64,000 bases of DNA from an uncultured Paracoccaceae bacterium (GCA_947503925.1 CANNFQ010000001.1:1116001-1180000); one strand, 5' to 3'. Shown: positions 17,943 through 27,782, counted from the stretch's first letter. Numbers and translations are program-made. The notes: generated by a model not told the origin, from the letters alone.

Positions 17943-20012
17943 ATGAACAAGGGCGGCGATTTCGCAGAACGTCTGAAACGGATCGAAGGCCAAAGAGGCG
18001 CGCCATTACAGGATGACGGCCCGATCCAATCTGGCGGAAACAGCAAACTGATCGCGGGCTGCGTGTTTTTTGGTGGGCTGGCGATGTTGCTCGGCGTCGG
18101 TGCCATCGCATTGGCGAAATCCGACCTGCTGGGCAATCTCGGTGAAACGGTCGCCTCGATTACAGCAAAAATCTCGGACGGCGAACTCATTCCATCAGGT
18201 ATTGGCCACGACATATTGCTTGGTTCCGCGCTGAAGTCCCAGGAAGACCGACACGAACTCACCCTGGCCGAGGCAGAGGCCGCGCGAATGGCAACTCTGA
18301 TCGCCCCTATCGGTGAAAAACCACCCGCACCAACAGCGCCCAGCAGCATGGACCGGATGGGAACCATTGTCGGTGTCGGGCATGCCGCCACGCAAAGCGG
18401 CCCACCAGTTGCTACCGACACCATCCTTGCAGGTTTCCAACCCAGCGGCCCCAACAGCGCCCATTGGGATATCGCAACCATTGATATGAACGAAAGCTGT
18501 CAGCTGCGCCCTGTCGGGGCGGATGAAAAGCTGGTCAGCGTCAATGTGGATACCGGCCATGCCAATGCGCCAATCCAGATCATCAATAACGCCACGATTT
18601 ACAAAACCATCGAAGACCACACCAAAGAAGCACTCGAAGACGGGCACGGTATCGGTCTGATGAAGATCTACCGCGGCACGATGAAAGTGATTGATGTGAT
18701 CATTACCGATAACAGCGGGCCACTTTACCTGACGCTGCAAAGCCGCAGCGCGCGCATGATGTGGCATATCCACGCAAGCCCCGACGTGAACATTGCCCAT
18801 ATCGCGATGATTGGCGGCAGCGCACCCGCCCTGACCGGCAATATCGGCAACGCAAGTTTCGAGGCTGTGCGCGGTTACGAAAATCAGCGCCAAGAGGTGA
18901 CAATCGACGGGGAAAGAACCCGCATTGACTGTAACAGCACACCCTACCGCAAGCCCGACGAAAGCTGGGCAGCATGGGACGGCGCTCAGGGCGGTAATAC
19001 GCTCGATGGCAACCTGCTATTTGGACAAGATGAAGGTTTCGACCGGTTTGACGCTTGGTTCACGGAAATTCTGGGGACCAGCGCTGATACGAACCTAATC
19101 ACGGCACGGGGCGCTGGGGCTGTATTGGTGGGCGAAGTCCCGACAGCGCCGTTCGACGCGCCATCGAAGGCCACAAATATCCACGTGCCAGCGCATGACA
19201 TCATCCTGACGGGCAGCCCTGAGGCGCGCGAGGTCGAAATCGTCAAAATTTACAGCGACCTTGTCGCTGCCGCGTCGGGTGGTGACTACCGCGAGATACT
19301 GCCCGAAACGATGAGCCTGTCAGAGGCTGAAACACCCAGCGCAGCACCCTCCGAAATCTCCGGCGGACGGCGCAGTTTCGGCGACCTGATTATGGACACC
19401 AATGACATTGCAAGCAAGGTCAGCCAGACAGACCTGAACCGCGAACGGCGGGTCAGCTTTTCGACGCGGCTGACATTGGATGACCTGCTGCAAAATGGCG
19501 AGGCAATGCCACCCGAAGAACAGCATCACAGCTACGCAATGATGCGGGCACCGCGCGAAATGGCTCCCTATTGCGCCGACACGCTCGTCGAAATTGCAAC
19601 CAAATGTAAAATCATCGGCGTAACGGTTAGCGATACAGGCGAAGGTGAATATCAGGTCCGCGCCAATTTCGCCTATGTCCCGAATTACACAATTGGTGAT
19701 GTCGAACGGCAGAAAGGCGGCGACTTCCTGTCAGCCTTCCTGCCCGACGATGTTGAAACCCGCACCCATCAAACGCCAGAGGAACGGCGCGCGTTTCTGG
19801 TGGAACTGAAAGGCATCTGCGATCAGCTGCGCGCGGAATACGGCAATTGTCTGATCGGCACGGGCGGGTTCTATCTTGACCAACCTGCACGGTTCAGCAG
19901 TGGCGACGTCCAATCCCATGCCGCAGGCTGGGTCGAAGTCTATGGTCCGGACAACCCGTTCGAGGAAAAGAAATTCCAGGAACGCGCGGCCGAGATTTTT
20001 GCCGACCGATAG
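17943..20012 (+). CDS. Large membrane-anchored protein of unknown function
   Basis: A 689-residue protein I cannot assign to a family. Residues 1-34 are cytoplasmic and charged, residues 35-63 form one transmembrane helix (LIAGCVFFGGLAMLLGVGAIALA), and about 620 residues should be periplasmic. The periplasmic part starts with a low-complexity Pro/Ala linker (about 120-135), then a beta-rich region with MNESCQLRPVG, and ends in a cysteine-containing module (YCADTLVEIATKCKIIGVTVSD; ICDQLRAEYGNCLIGTGGFY) whose C-x9-C spacings look like disulphide pairs. A single-gene transcript is likely; ATG at 17943 follows GGGG. No catalytic motif was found. Confidence 0.8.
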   Translation: MNKGGDFAERLKRIEGQRGAPLQDDGPIQSGGNSKLIAGCVFFGGLAMLLGVGAIALAKSDLLGNLGETVASITAKISDGELIPSGIGHDILLGSALKSQEDRHELTLAEAEAARMATLIAPIGEKPPAPTAPSSMDRMGTIVGVGHAATQSGPPVATDTILAGFQPSGPNSAHWDIATIDMNESCQLRPVGADEKLVSVNVDTGHANAPIQIINNATIYKTIEDHTKEALEDGHGIGLMKIYRGTMKVIDVIITDNSGPLYLTLQSRSARMMWHIHASPDVNIAHIAMIGGSAPALTGNIGNASFEAVRGYENQRQEVTIDGERTRIDCNSTPYRKPDESWAAWDGAQGGNTLDGNLLFGQDEGFDRFDAWFTEILGTSADTNLITARGAGAVLVGEVPTAPFDAPSKATNIHVPAHDIILTGSPEAREVEIVKIYSDLVAAASGGDYREILPETMSLSEAETPSAAPSEISGGRRSFGDLIMDTNDIASKVSQTDLNRERRVSFSTRLTLDDLLQNGEAMPPEEQHHSYAMMRAPREMAPYCADTLVEIATKCKIIGVTVSDTGEGEYQVRANFAYVPNYTIGDVERQKGGDFLSAFLPDDVETRTHQTPEERRAFLVELKGICDQLRAEYGNCLIGTGGFYLDQPARFSSGDVQSHAAGWVEVYGPDNPFEEKKFQERAAEIFADR

Positions 20013-20100
20013 GCCGCATCGGATAAGCCCGCGCGCTTAATCCAAAAAATCATACGGCACCGCGCGCTCCGTTCATCCGGGGGGCAACCTACGGTGGGGT

Positions 20101-20138
20101 CCGACGCAAGTCCGACGTCTGGCCGACGCTTTGCCGAC
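20101..20138. repeat. Four CCGAC repeats at exact 11-bp period
   Basis: CCGAC occurs at 20101, 20112, 20123 and 20134, each exactly 11 bp apart, so the units lie close to one face of the helix. The intervening 6-mers differ. The period is not a multiple of three and no ORF covers it, pointing to DNA or RNA function such as cooperative protein binding. Confidence 0.6.
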
Positions 20139-20327
20139 AATGTATGTTCCATAAAAATAAGGTATTAACTCATGATTCGACGCCGGATAAGCTAATTGCA
20201 CCGCACGGTACCAGCCTCAACCCAAACGTGCGAAGATCAAGAGCTATGCGCTAGGCGCATATCGGCCTTGCAATGTTATTTGTCTGTTTTTTCTTGAATG
20301 GTCAAATATCGCACCCTATCTCATCTC

Positions 20328-20409
20328 GTGAGGGCGATGATGCTTAAACGCTCATCATCCTCACCTCCCTGTTGGACTTCGCCGGGCCTTGTGCCCGGCA
20401 ATTTTTTTT
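20328..20409 (+). ncRNA. Candidate small RNA with two hairpins upstream of purL
   Basis: A possible promoter (TTGAAT at 20294-20299, 16-bp spacer, CTATCT at 20316-20321) would start a transcript near 20328. That base begins a 12-bp stem: GTGAG, a 3-nt bulge, GATGATG, a 10-nt loop, then CATCATC and CTCAC. A 16-nt linker rich in C and U (CTCCCTGTTGG) leads to a terminator hairpin with eight T. The pyrimidine-rich linker could base-pair with Shine-Dalgarno sequences, as in CcsR/alpha-r14-type RNAs, but I do not see the exact CCUCCUCCC motif. It could instead be an attenuated purL leader. Confidence 0.5.
20381..20409 (+). terminator. Rho-independent terminator of the candidate small RNA
   Basis: A 7-bp GC stem (GCCGGGC / GCCCGGC) with loop CTTGT is followed by AA and eight T. 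It is 152 bp before the purL start, so it ends an upstream transcript rather than purL. Confidence 0.85.
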
Positions 20410-20560
20410 CCCTGACATGTTTGTCGGCACAATCAAACGCAAAACAGGTTACCCCCGAACCACAGCGCAAGAAGGCAGATCGTCAGGAACTGGGCCAAAA
20501 CCGTTGCCCCCATCCGCCCCTTCGCATAAAGGGACGCCCAAGCGTCTGAGGGGAACACGA

Positions 20561-22720
20561 ATGCAAGAGCCGACCATCACTGATGATCTGATCGCAGTCC
20601 ATGGGCTTAGCCCAAACGAGTACAAGCAGATCCTTCAGATTATCGGGCGCGAACCAACCTTCACCGAACTTGGCATCTTCTCGGCCATGTGGAACGAACA
20701 TTGCTCTTACAAATCCTCCAAGAAATGGCTGCGCACCCTGCCCACCGAAGGGCCGCAGGTTATTTGCGGTCCGGGTGAAAACGCAGGCGTCGTTGATATC
20801 GGCGGCGGGCAAGCCGTTGTTTTCAAAATGGAAAGCCACAACCACCCCAGCTACATCGAACCCTATCAAGGGGCTGCGACCGGCGTGGGTGGCATCCTGC
20901 GCGACGTCTTTACCATGGGCGCACGACCCATCGCGGCGATGAACTCTCTCAGCTTCGGCGAACCCGACCACCCCAAGACAAAGCAGCTTGTGAATGGTGT
21001 GGTTGCGGGCGTTGGCGGTTACGGCAATTGCTTCGGCGTGCCCACTGTTGGCGGCGAAGTGCGCTTTGATCCGGCCTATAACGGCAATTGCCTGGTCAAC
21101 GCCTTTGCCGCCGGATTGGCAGATGCCGACAAAATATTCTATTCCGCCGCATCCGGCATCGGCATGCCTGTAGTTTATCTTGGGGCCAAAACCGGGCGCG
21201 ATGGCGTCGGCGGGGCCACCATGGCCAGTGCGGAATTCGACGACACGATTGAGGAAAAGCGCCCTACCGTGCAGGTGGGCGATCCGTTTACCGAAAAGCG
21301 ACTGATGGAAGCCACACTGGAATTGATGGCGACTGGTGCGGTCATCTCGATCCAGGATATGGGGGCCGCTGGCCTGACCTGTTCCGCCGTTGAAATGGGC
21401 GACAAGGGCGGCTTGGGCGTATGGCTGAACCTCGACGCGGTCCCGCAACGCGAAGACAACATGACCGCCTATGAAATGATGCTGTCGGAATCCCAGGAAC
21501 GGATGCTGATGGTGCTGAAACCCGAATTGGAGGATGCGGCCCGCGCCGTGTTCGAAAAATGGGACCTCGACTTCGCCATCGTCGGCGAAACCATCGCCGA
21601 AGACCGGTTCATCGTTGAACATGGCGGAAAGGTCATGGCCGACTTGCCGCTGGCGACCCTTTCCGGGTCGGCCCCCGAATATGACCGGCCCTGGGAACCA
21701 ACGCCCCCCGCCGAACCGCTTGGCGATATTCCCGCCATACCCGCGATAGACGGGCTTAAAGCCTTGATAAAAAGTCCGAATTACGCTGGTAAACAATGGG
21801 TTTACGAACAGTACGATCAGCAGGTCATGGGTGACACGGCCCGCACACCGGGATGGGGTGCCGGGATCGTGCGGGTGCATGGCACCGACAAGGCGCTGGC
21901 GTTCACCAGTGATGTCACCCCCCGCTATGTCAAAGCCAATCCCGTTGAAGGCGGCAAGCAGGCCGTGGCAGAGGCATACCGCAACCTGACAGCCGTCGGC
22001 GCGCGGCCCTTGGCGACAACCGACAATATGAACTTCGGCAACCCTGAAAAGCCTGAAATCATGGGACAATTTGTCGGTGCAATCCAAGGCATCGGCGAAG
22101 CGGTTAAAGCGCTCGACATGCCCATCGTGTCGGGCAATGTATCGCTCTATAACGAAACTGAAGGAACCGGTATCCTGCCTACACCGACAATCGGTGCGGT
22201 CGGGCTGATCGACCACCCAGACCACATCATCGGCGGCGAAATTCGCGAAGGCCATGTTCTGTTGCTGGTTGGCGAAACAACCGGACATCTGGGACAATCC
22301 GCTTTGTTGGCAGAGGTTTACGGGCGGGCCGAAGGCGACGCACCCCATGTCGACCTCGCGGTCGAGAAAAAGAACGGCGACTTCATCCGCGCCAACCACG
22401 CCTATATCAAAGCCTGCACCGACCTCAGCGATGGTGGGCTGGCGCTTGCCGCGTTCGAACTGGCCGAAGAGGCCGGGGTCGGCATCACGCTGGAGGCCGA
22501 GGATACGCCAACACTCTTTGGCGAGGATCAGGCGCGTTACCTTGTGGCCTGTAATTTCGATCAGGCAGAGGCGCTGATGATCGCCGCCAATCAAGCCGGT
22601 GTTACTTTGACAACCGTCGGGAAAGTGGGCGGCGATCAGGTGCGGTTCGGCAGCCAAAGCGCTGCGCTTGACGAACTCGCAACGAGTTTCCGAACCGCCT
22701 TTGCCCGCGCAGTCGCCTGA
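20561..22720 (+). CDS. purL: Phosphoribosylformylglycinamidine synthase subunit PurL
   Basis: A 719-residue small-type PurL that makes FGAM from FGAR, ATP and glutamine-derived ammonia in purine synthesis, working with PurQ and PurS. Landmarks are [18 protein letters not shown] near the N-terminus, the ATP/Mg region [23 protein letters not shown], and the paired AIRS-type domains ([19 protein letters not shown] in the second). The frame extends upstream, but ATG at 20561 (MQEPTITDD) has ribosome binding site GAGGGGA and normal length. PurQ and PurS are not in the window. Confidence 0.96.
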   Translation: MQEPTITDDLIAVHGLSPNEYKQILQIIGREPTFTELGIFSAMWNEHCSYKSSKKWLRTLPTEGPQVICGPGENAGVVDIGGGQAVVFKMESHNHPSYIEPYQGAATGVGGILRDVFTMGARPIAAMNSLSFGEPDHPKTKQLVNGVVAGVGGYGNCFGVPTVGGEVRFDPAYNGNCLVNAFAAGLADADKIFYSAASGIGMPVVYLGAKTGRDGVGGATMASAEFDDTIEEKRPTVQVGDPFTEKRLMEATLELMATGAVISIQDMGAAGLTCSAVEMGDKGGLGVWLNLDAVPQREDNMTAYEMMLSESQERMLMVLKPELEDAARAVFEKWDLDFAIVGETIAEDRFIVEHGGKVMADLPLATLSGSAPEYDRPWEPTPPAEPLGDIPAIPAIDGLKALIKSPNYAGKQWVYEQYDQQVMGDTARTPGWGAGIVRVHGTDKALAFTSDVTPRYVKANPVEGGKQAVAEAYRNLTAVGARPLATTDNMNFGNPEKPEIMGQFVGAIQGIGEAVKALDMPIVSGNVSLYNETEGTGILPTPTIGAVGLIDHPDHIIGGEIREGHVLLLVGETTGHLGQSALLAEVYGRAEGDAPHVDLAVEKKNGDFIRANHAYIKACTDLSDGGLALAAFELAEEAGVGITLEAEDTPTLFGEDQARYLVACNFDQAEALMIAANQAGVTLTTVGKVGGDQVRFGSQSAALDELATSFRTAFARAVA

Positions 22721-22782
22721 ACCGCACTTGTCCCGCAACCATGCCGCGCCTAAGTTAAAGGCAACCGATCAAAGGACCCGAA

Positions 22783-23013
22783 ATGCCGATCACTGCCCAA
22801 GATATCGAAGCGCTGCTGCGCGAAAAATTCCCTGACGCGACGATTCAGATCGAAGGGAATGACGGGGTGCATTTTCAGGGGCTTGTGATCGATGAAAGCT
22901 TCCGAGGCATGAACCGGATCCAGCAACAACGCGCGGTGATGGCGGTGATCAAACCAAAAGTCGATAGCGGCGAAATCCACGCCCTTGGTTTGACAACCAA
23001 GGCCCCCGAATGA
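22783..23013 (+). CDS. BolA family protein (IbaG/BolA-like)
   Basis: A 76-residue BolA-fold protein. It has the class II KH-like region with VHFQGLVIDESFRGMNRIQQQRAVMAVIKP and the histidine in IHALGLTTKAP that ligates a [2Fe-2S] cluster when complexed with monothiol glutaredoxin. The neighbouring grxD encodes that partner. The stop overlaps the next start by 4 bp (ATGA). Acts in the cytoplasm in iron-sulphur trafficking or regulation. Confidence 0.9.
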   Translation: MPITAQDIEALLREKFPDATIQIEGNDGVHFQGLVIDESFRGMNRIQQQRAVMAVIKPKVDSGEIHALGLTTKAPE

Positions 23014-23267
23014 GTTGGGAAGGTTGGACAATTGTCATTAGTGCGCTGGGGCTGGCTTTCGGCGTCGCGCTGATTGTTCTCGGCTATAAAAGGCGAAGAA
23101 ACGGACCAACACAAGATCGCGGCAGCAACCCCGACCACGGACATCACTTCATGAGCTCAACCTACGGATCGGGGCGCGAGTCAGGATCACGCACATGGCG
23201 CGTACCAAAGAACCCGAATGACTATGCGAAAATTTTCGCGCCGACCAAAACGGATGGAAAAAAATGA
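23010..23267 (+). CDS. Small single-pass membrane protein between bolA and grxD
   Basis: An 85-residue protein with one N-terminal transmembrane helix (WTIVISALGLAFGVALIVLGY, residues 6-26), a positively charged stop-transfer KRRR, and a polar tail ending in WRVPKNPNDYAKIFAPTK. I do not recognise a family. It overlaps bolA and grxD by 4 bp each (ATGA at both ends), so the three are translated as a unit, suggesting a role tied to BolA/Grx4. The tail should be cytoplasmic by the positive-inside rule. Confidence 0.8.
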   Translation: MSWEGWTIVISALGLAFGVALIVLGYKRRRNGPTQDRGSNPDHGHHFMSSTYGSGRESGSRTWRVPKNPNDYAKIFAPTKTDGKK

Positions 23268-23623
23268 CAGCCCAAGAACAGATCAAAGAAACCGTTACCA
23301 ACAACGACGTCGTACTTTTTATGAAAGGTACAAAATCCATGCCACAATGCGGGTTCTCGTCGCGTGTTGCCGGCGTACTGAACTTCATGGGCGTCGATTT
23401 CAACGACGTCAATGTGCTGGCGGACGAAGAGATCCGTCAGGGGATCAAGGATTATTCCGACTGGCCCACCATCCCGCAGCTCTACGTCAAAGGCGAATTT
23501 GTGGGCGGCTGCGACATTATCACCGAAATGACGCTCAGCGGTGAGCTGGATACGCTCTTTGCCGAAAACGGCGTCACTTTCGACAAGGACGCCGCCGAAA
23601 AAATCCGCGAAGCAAACGCCTAA
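23264..23623 (+). CDS. grxD: Grx4-family monothiol glutaredoxin
   Basis: A 119-residue glutaredoxin with the monothiol active site CGFS in KSMPQCGFSSRVAGVLNFMG, plus WPTIPQLYVKGEFVGGCDIITEM, which binds glutathione. It holds and transfers a [2Fe-2S] cluster as a homodimer or with BolA. Third gene of a translationally coupled trio; its last 4 bp overlap the 3' end of the convergent zapA. Confidence 0.96.
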   Translation: MTAQEQIKETVTNNDVVLFMKGTKSMPQCGFSSRVAGVLNFMGVDFNDVNVLADEEIRQGIKDYSDWPTIPQLYVKGEFVGGCDIITEMTLSGELDTLFAENGVTFDKDAAEKIREANA

Positions 23624-24012
23624 GAACGCCGCGCATCCACCTGATCGGCCAGCGCCTCGGCGCGGGCCGCGATTTCGGCCAATGCTTCGGTGACGGCGGC
23701 AGGCACGACAGGCACTTCTATCCGTTCGGGGGTCGGGGCCGGACGCGATTGCAAGGTTTCAATGTCAGCGCGCATCCGGACGGCCTCTGCCTCCGCCTCG
23801 CGCAGCTTGTCTTCAAGATTTGCAGTCTTGTCTGCCAACATCAAACCCGCCATCAAAAGCATCCGCGCCTCGGGCATCCGGCCAATCTGTTCGGACAGAT
23901 GTGACGCCTCCGCATTCAGCATGGCAGCAGCAGAATGCAGGAAATGCTCTTCGCCCTCCTGACAGGCCACTTCGAAAGTGCGGCCACCAATTGCGATCTC
24001 AACCTGCGGCAT
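23620..24012 (-). CDS. zapA: Cell division protein ZapA
   Basis: A 130-residue protein with the ZapA N-terminal domain (MPQVEIAIGGRTFEVACQEGEEHFLHSAAAMLN) and helix (RMLLMAGLMLADKTANLEDKLREAE), followed by an Ala/Val-rich C-terminal extension. ZapA crosslinks FtsZ protofilaments at the division ring. It overlaps the upstream coiled-coil gene by 14 bp. Confidence 0.9.
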   Translation of the reverse strand: MPQVEIAIGGRTFEVACQEGEEHFLHSAAAMLNAEASHLSEQIGRMPEARMLLMAGLMLADKTANLEDKLREAEAEAVRMRADIETLQSRPAPTPERIEVPVVPAAVTEALAEIAARAEALADQVDARRS

Positions 24013-24457
24013 GGGAACCCTCCTCGATCACGGGTTTGAGTGTGGCCAGAATGGCCTCCAACTCAGCGGCATCGGCCGATCTTTGCGCCTGCAAGGCCGC
24101 AATTTCGGCGGCTACCGCCTGATCTAACAATTCAGGCGCCAAGCCATTGGTAACGGCTTCGCGCAACTGGGTGTTCATCTCGCGCATCTGCGCATTAGAG
24201 GCCCGCAAACGCTGCAACTCCGCATCAAGGTTCTGCATCTGGGCTTGCTGCGCCTCAAGGGCAGCGGTCAACCTTCCCAGTTCAGCCCCCTGCCCCTGAT
24301 GCGCCTGCAATTCTGCGGCCAGCGCATCCTTTGCCGCGCGTTCCTGCGCCAGCGCTGCGGCCATTTCGGGGTCAGGTCCGGCCTTTGCATCCAGCCCCTG
24401 TCTGATCCGATCCAGCGCTGCCGTGATCCGGCCTTCCAACGCACTCATTTCACTCAT
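23999..24457 (-). CDS. Coiled-coil protein encoded with zapA
   Basis: A 152-residue protein that is almost wholly predicted coiled coil (AQERAAKDALAAELQAH through NAQMREMNTQLREAVTNG), with no membrane segment. The family is unnamed to me but its place directly before zapA suggests a divisome or FtsZ-associated partner, perhaps analogous to ZapB. ATG at 24457 has AAAGGAC upstream; MSALEG at 24448 is an alternative. The 14-bp overlap with zapA indicates coupling. Confidence 0.78.
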   Translation of the reverse strand: MSEMSALEGRITAALDRIRQGLDAKAGPDPEMAAALAQERAAKDALAAELQAHQGQGAELGRLTAALEAQQAQMQNLDAELQRLRASNAQMREMNTQLREAVTNGLAPELLDQAVAAEIAALQAQRSADAAELEAILATLKPVIEEGSHAAG

Positions 24458-24727
24458 ATGCCTGTCCTTTCAGGTCCCCACGATGGGGTCGTCACAGCAT
24501 GACAGACAACGGGCCTATCATGTCTCATCAATTCGCCCGACCGCCATTTTCCGGCGTTTTCTTGCGAATCGTGCCTCTTTCTCCCTAGCCTAAGCGATCC
24601 GTCAGATGCCAGCAAACCGCAGCAGGCGAAGAAAATGAACATGTTAGGCTGTGCGCTTGATCTTGGGGGCGACCCTGATATGAGGCAGGCAAGCGAATGT
24701 TCACTCTCGTATATAGGACCTGATCAC

Positions 24728-26746
24728 TTGGATATTGCAGCCCTGAGCACCACCCACCCCGATCATTGGAAGAAAGCAACCGCTATCCGGACCCTGACAC
24801 TGGATGCTGTTGCGGCCGCAAATTCCGGCCATTCCGGCATGCCAATGGGGATGGCCGATGTTGCCACTGTCCTGTTTGAAAAGCATCTGAATTTTGACCC
24901 CAAAACGCCCGAATGGCCGGATCGCGACCGATTCATCCTGTCGGCAGGTCACGGATCAATGCTGCTTTATTCCCTGATGTATCTGACGGGGTATGAGGAC
25001 ATCACGCTGCAGCAGATCAAAGATTTCCGCCAATGGGGTGCGAAAACCGCAGGGCATCCTGAGTTTGGCCATGCCCGCGGGATCGAAACGACAACCGGCC
25101 CGCTCGGCCAAGGCATCGCCAATTCCGTCGGCTTTGCCATTGCCGAGGAAATCCAGCGCGCCACTTGGGGCAAGAAGATCATCGATCACTATACCTATGT
25201 GATGGCCGGTGACGGCTGCTTGATGGAAGGGATCAGCCACGAGGCGATTGGCCTCGCCGGTATGCAGAAACTGGGACATCTGATTGTCTTCTTCGATGAT
25301 AACAACATCACAATCGATGGCACCGTTGATATAGCCGACATCACCAATCAGCCCAAGCGTTTCGAGGCCGCAGGCTGGCATGTTCAATCCATTGACGGGC
25401 ACGACCCAAAGGCGATTGATGCCGCCATTACAGCCGCCAAGAAAACCAACCGCCCGTCGATGATCGCCTGCAAAACCCACATCGCCTTGGGCCACGCCGC
25501 TCAGGACACATCGAAGGGCCACGGCGCGCTGACCGACGCAGAGCAGCTGCAGGCCGCAAAGAAGGCTTATGGCGCACCTTTGGGTGATTTTGAGGTTGAT
25601 CCCGAGGTCAAGAAACAATGGGAAGCCATCGGCGCCCGGGGTGAGGCGACCCGGAAGGACTGGGAAACCCGTTTTGCAACACTGTCCAATAGCAAACAGG
25701 TTGAATTCAATCGGATCTATGCCGGTGAAGCGCCCAAGAAACTGGCTGCGACCATCCGCGCTTTGAAAAAACAGATCGCAGAAGGTCAACCAAAAGTAGC
25801 CACTCGCAGATCATCGGAAATGACGCTTGAGGTGATCAACCCGATCATGGGCGAAACCATTGGCGGCTCGGCTGACCTGACGGGTTCAAACAACACCAAG
25901 ACCGCTGATCTGGGCGTCTTTAACCCAGATAACCGCAAGGGCCGTTACATCTATTACGGCGTGCGTGAACACGGGATGGCTGCGGCCATGAATGGCATGG
26001 CGCTGCATGGCGGGACGAAACCCTATGGTGGCACATTCATGTGCTTTACCGATTATGCGCGCGGGGCGATGCGGTTGTCTGCGCTGATGGGGGTTCCGGC
26101 CACTTATGTGATGACCCATGATAGCATCGGGCTTGGAGAAGATGGGCCAACTCACCAGCCGGTTGAACACCTTGCCATACTGCGGGCGACACCGAACATG
26201 AATGTCATCCGGCCCGCTGATACGGTTGAAACTGCCGAAGCATGGGAGTTGGCGCTGACATCGCAGAAAACGCCAACCGTGCTCAGCCTGACACGTCAGG
26301 GGCTGCCAACTGTCCGGACCGAACTCAAGAACAAGAACCTGACGGCGCAAGGCGCCTATGTGTTGGCGGATGCCGACGGCAAACGGCAGGCAATCCTGAT
26401 GGCGACCGGTTCCGAAGTGTCCATCGCCCTTGCCGCGCGCGACCTGCTGCAAGCTGACGGGATCGGCACGCGGGTCGTATCAATGCCATGTTGGGAGCTG
26501 TTCGAAGAACAGGATGAAGGCTATCGCAGACGCGTCCTGCCCGGCGGACCAGTGCGCATCGCTATTGAGGCTGGCGTGCGGTTTGGTTGGGATCGCTGGC
26601 TGTTTGGTGAGCGTGGCAAGCGCGAAAAATCCGGTTTTATCGGCATGCATGGCTTTGGGGCATCGGCCCCGGCAGGCAAACTTTACGAAGAGTTCGGAAT
26701 CACCGCGCAGGACGCGGTCGACAAGGTCAAGTCACTGATCAAGTGA
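24728..26746 (+). CDS. tkt: Transketolase
   Basis: A 672-residue TPP enzyme that moves two-carbon units between sugar phosphates in the pentose phosphate and Calvin-type pathways. Landmarks are [15 protein letters not shown], the TPP motif [19 protein letters not shown] through NN, and [21 protein letters not shown] in the pyrimidine domain. The start is uncertain: the frame opens at 24635 and has an ATG at 24680, but homologues begin at (M)DIAAL, here a TTG at 24728 with AGGA 9 bp upstream, giving normal length. A weak promoter (TTGATC-N16-TATGAG near 24657-24684) may serve it. Confidence 0.93.
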   Translation: MDIAALSTTHPDHWKKATAIRTLTLDAVAAANSGHSGMPMGMADVATVLFEKHLNFDPKTPEWPDRDRFILSAGHGSMLLYSLMYLTGYEDITLQQIKDFRQWGAKTAGHPEFGHARGIETTTGPLGQGIANSVGFAIAEEIQRATWGKKIIDHYTYVMAGDGCLMEGISHEAIGLAGMQKLGHLIVFFDDNNITIDGTVDIADITNQPKRFEAAGWHVQSIDGHDPKAIDAAITAAKKTNRPSMIACKTHIALGHAAQDTSKGHGALTDAEQLQAAKKAYGAPLGDFEVDPEVKKQWEAIGARGEATRKDWETRFATLSNSKQVEFNRIYAGEAPKKLAATIRALKKQIAEGQPKVATRRSSEMTLEVINPIMGETIGGSADLTGSNNTKTADLGVFNPDNRKGRYIYYGVREHGMAAAMNGMALHGGTKPYGGTFMCFTDYARGAMRLSALMGVPATYVMTHDSIGLGEDGPTHQPVEHLAILRATPNMNVIRPADTVETAEAWELALTSQKTPTVLSLTRQGLPTVRTELKNKNLTAQGAYVLADADGKRQAILMATGSEVSIALAARDLLQADGIGTRVVSMPCWELFEEQDEGYRRRVLPGGPVRIAIEAGVRFGWDRWLFGERGKREKSGFIGMHGFGASAPAGKLYEEFGITAQDAVDKVKSLIK

Positions 26747-26755
26747 TCACAAACC

Positions 26756-26794
26756 TCACCCACCCGGCGGCGCAACCGCATGCAGGGTGGGTGA
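26756..26794. terminator. Perfect 10-bp inverted repeat between convergent genes
   Basis: TCACCCACCC and GGGTGGGTGA pair perfectly around a 19-nt loop in the 61-bp gap between tkt and the convergent dioxygenase. There is no T-run on either side, so it may act as a bidirectional stop aided by other factors or as an mRNA end-protecting hairpin. Confidence 0.5.
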
Positions 26795-26807
26795 AACCCA
26801 GATAAAA

Positions 26808-27602
26808 CTACCGTTGCAGCAATATCGGAAACCAGTCCTCGCGCAGGCGCTGGCCCGGTACCATGTCATGTCCGGGAAATGGCGGTGACGTGCGCCCCGG
26901 GCGTTCGACATACCGGGCATCATCCCCCACGAGACGCAGCGAAAAGGCACGCCTGCGTGACACCGTTTCATTTCCGCGCGCGCCATGTAGACAGCGAAAA
27001 TGAAACGCAACGGCATCGCCCGGTTCCAACTCCCATTCCAGAACGCGCATACCTTCCCCGTCCGGGTCGGGGACCGGCATGAATGCCGCGTCATCAGGAT
27101 AAAAATTGTCCTCTGACAACCAACGGGTTGGCAACACCTGACGCTCCCACAAATGCGACCCGGCGACGCAGCGCAGCGAGGCATCGGTCACCGGATCAAG
27201 CGGCGACCAAAAGCTGACATTCTGTTGCCCCTCAACGAAATAATAGGGGCCATCCTGATGCCATGGCGTGGGTTTGGATGTGCCGGGTTCCTTGACCAGA
27301 ACATGATCGTGAAACAGCTGCACGGATGCTGACTGCATCAGATCAGCAGCAATTTCGGATGCAGGCGAATGCTTGATCACATCTTCAAATTCGGGAATGC
27401 GGGTCCAGTTACAATAATCATCAAAGAAGCGACCGCCCTCGCCCTCTTTGAGGTTTTCGGCGGCATATGGGCCGGGCTCTGCCATGTTGCGTGCAACACC
27501 AGCGCGCAATGCGGTCACATGATCGGCAAACAACCCCTTTACCAGCACGGCCCCGTCGCGCGCATAGGCATCGATATGATCTTGTGAAATCGGCGCATGC
27601 AT
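26808..27602 (-). CDS. Phytanoyl-CoA dioxygenase family protein
   Basis: A 264-residue Fe(II)/2-oxoglutarate-dependent oxygenase. The HxD metal motif is in PTPWHQDGPYYFVEG (about 133-150), the distal histidine in AVAFHFRCLHGARGN (about 207-221), followed by the arginine in RRRAFSLRLVGDDARY that should bind 2-oxoglutarate. Substrate is unknown; relatives hydroxylate ectoine, acyl-CoAs, phosphonates and other small molecules. No cofactor-related neighbour points to a substrate. Monocistronic by context. Confidence 0.88.
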   Translation of the reverse strand: MHAPISQDHIDAYARDGAVLVKGLFADHVTALRAGVARNMAEPGPYAAENLKEGEGGRFFDDYCNWTRIPEFEDVIKHSPASEIAADLMQSASVQLFHDHVLVKEPGTSKPTPWHQDGPYYFVEGQQNVSFWSPLDPVTDASLRCVAGSHLWERQVLPTRWLSEDNFYPDDAAFMPVPDPDGEGMRVLEWELEPGDAVAFHFRCLHGARGNETVSRRRAFSLRLVGDDARYVERPGRTSPPFPGHDMVPGQRLREDWFPILLQR

Positions 27603-27782
27603 CGGTTCGTCCCGTCATTTTGTCTTCGTCATTGCGATGCATACGAAAAAGGCGGTCACCCGGCAATCGCATCATGCCGTCGGCGTAACTTCGCCGACGC
27701 AGAATCGCGTCAAAATACTTCTGTCCCTCCTGCGCAAACTTCGCGACACTTCAAAAAAACGTCTCGAAGCGAGATATAAGGC

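Larger units (their letters stand above)
20013..20560. other. 548-bp intergenic region with phased repeat and probable small RNA
   Basis: No credible protein-coding frame fills this gap. It contains four CCGAC units at exact 11-bp spacing (20101-20138), a GANTC site, and a probable small RNA with a terminal hairpin (20328-20409). The last 150 bp before purL are plain sequence ending in the purL ribosome binding site GAGGGGA. Confidence 0.6.

Noticed and set aside
20483..22738. 751-residue open frame on the minus strand
   Set aside because: It is fully antisense to purL, whose protein is unmistakable; the open frame is a by-product of GC-rich codon usage and its translation is low-complexity, without a recognisable domain.
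24458..24727. 6S RNA gene near zapA
   Set aside because: 6S RNA often lies by zapA, but the sequence here shows no long closing stem with a central bubble.
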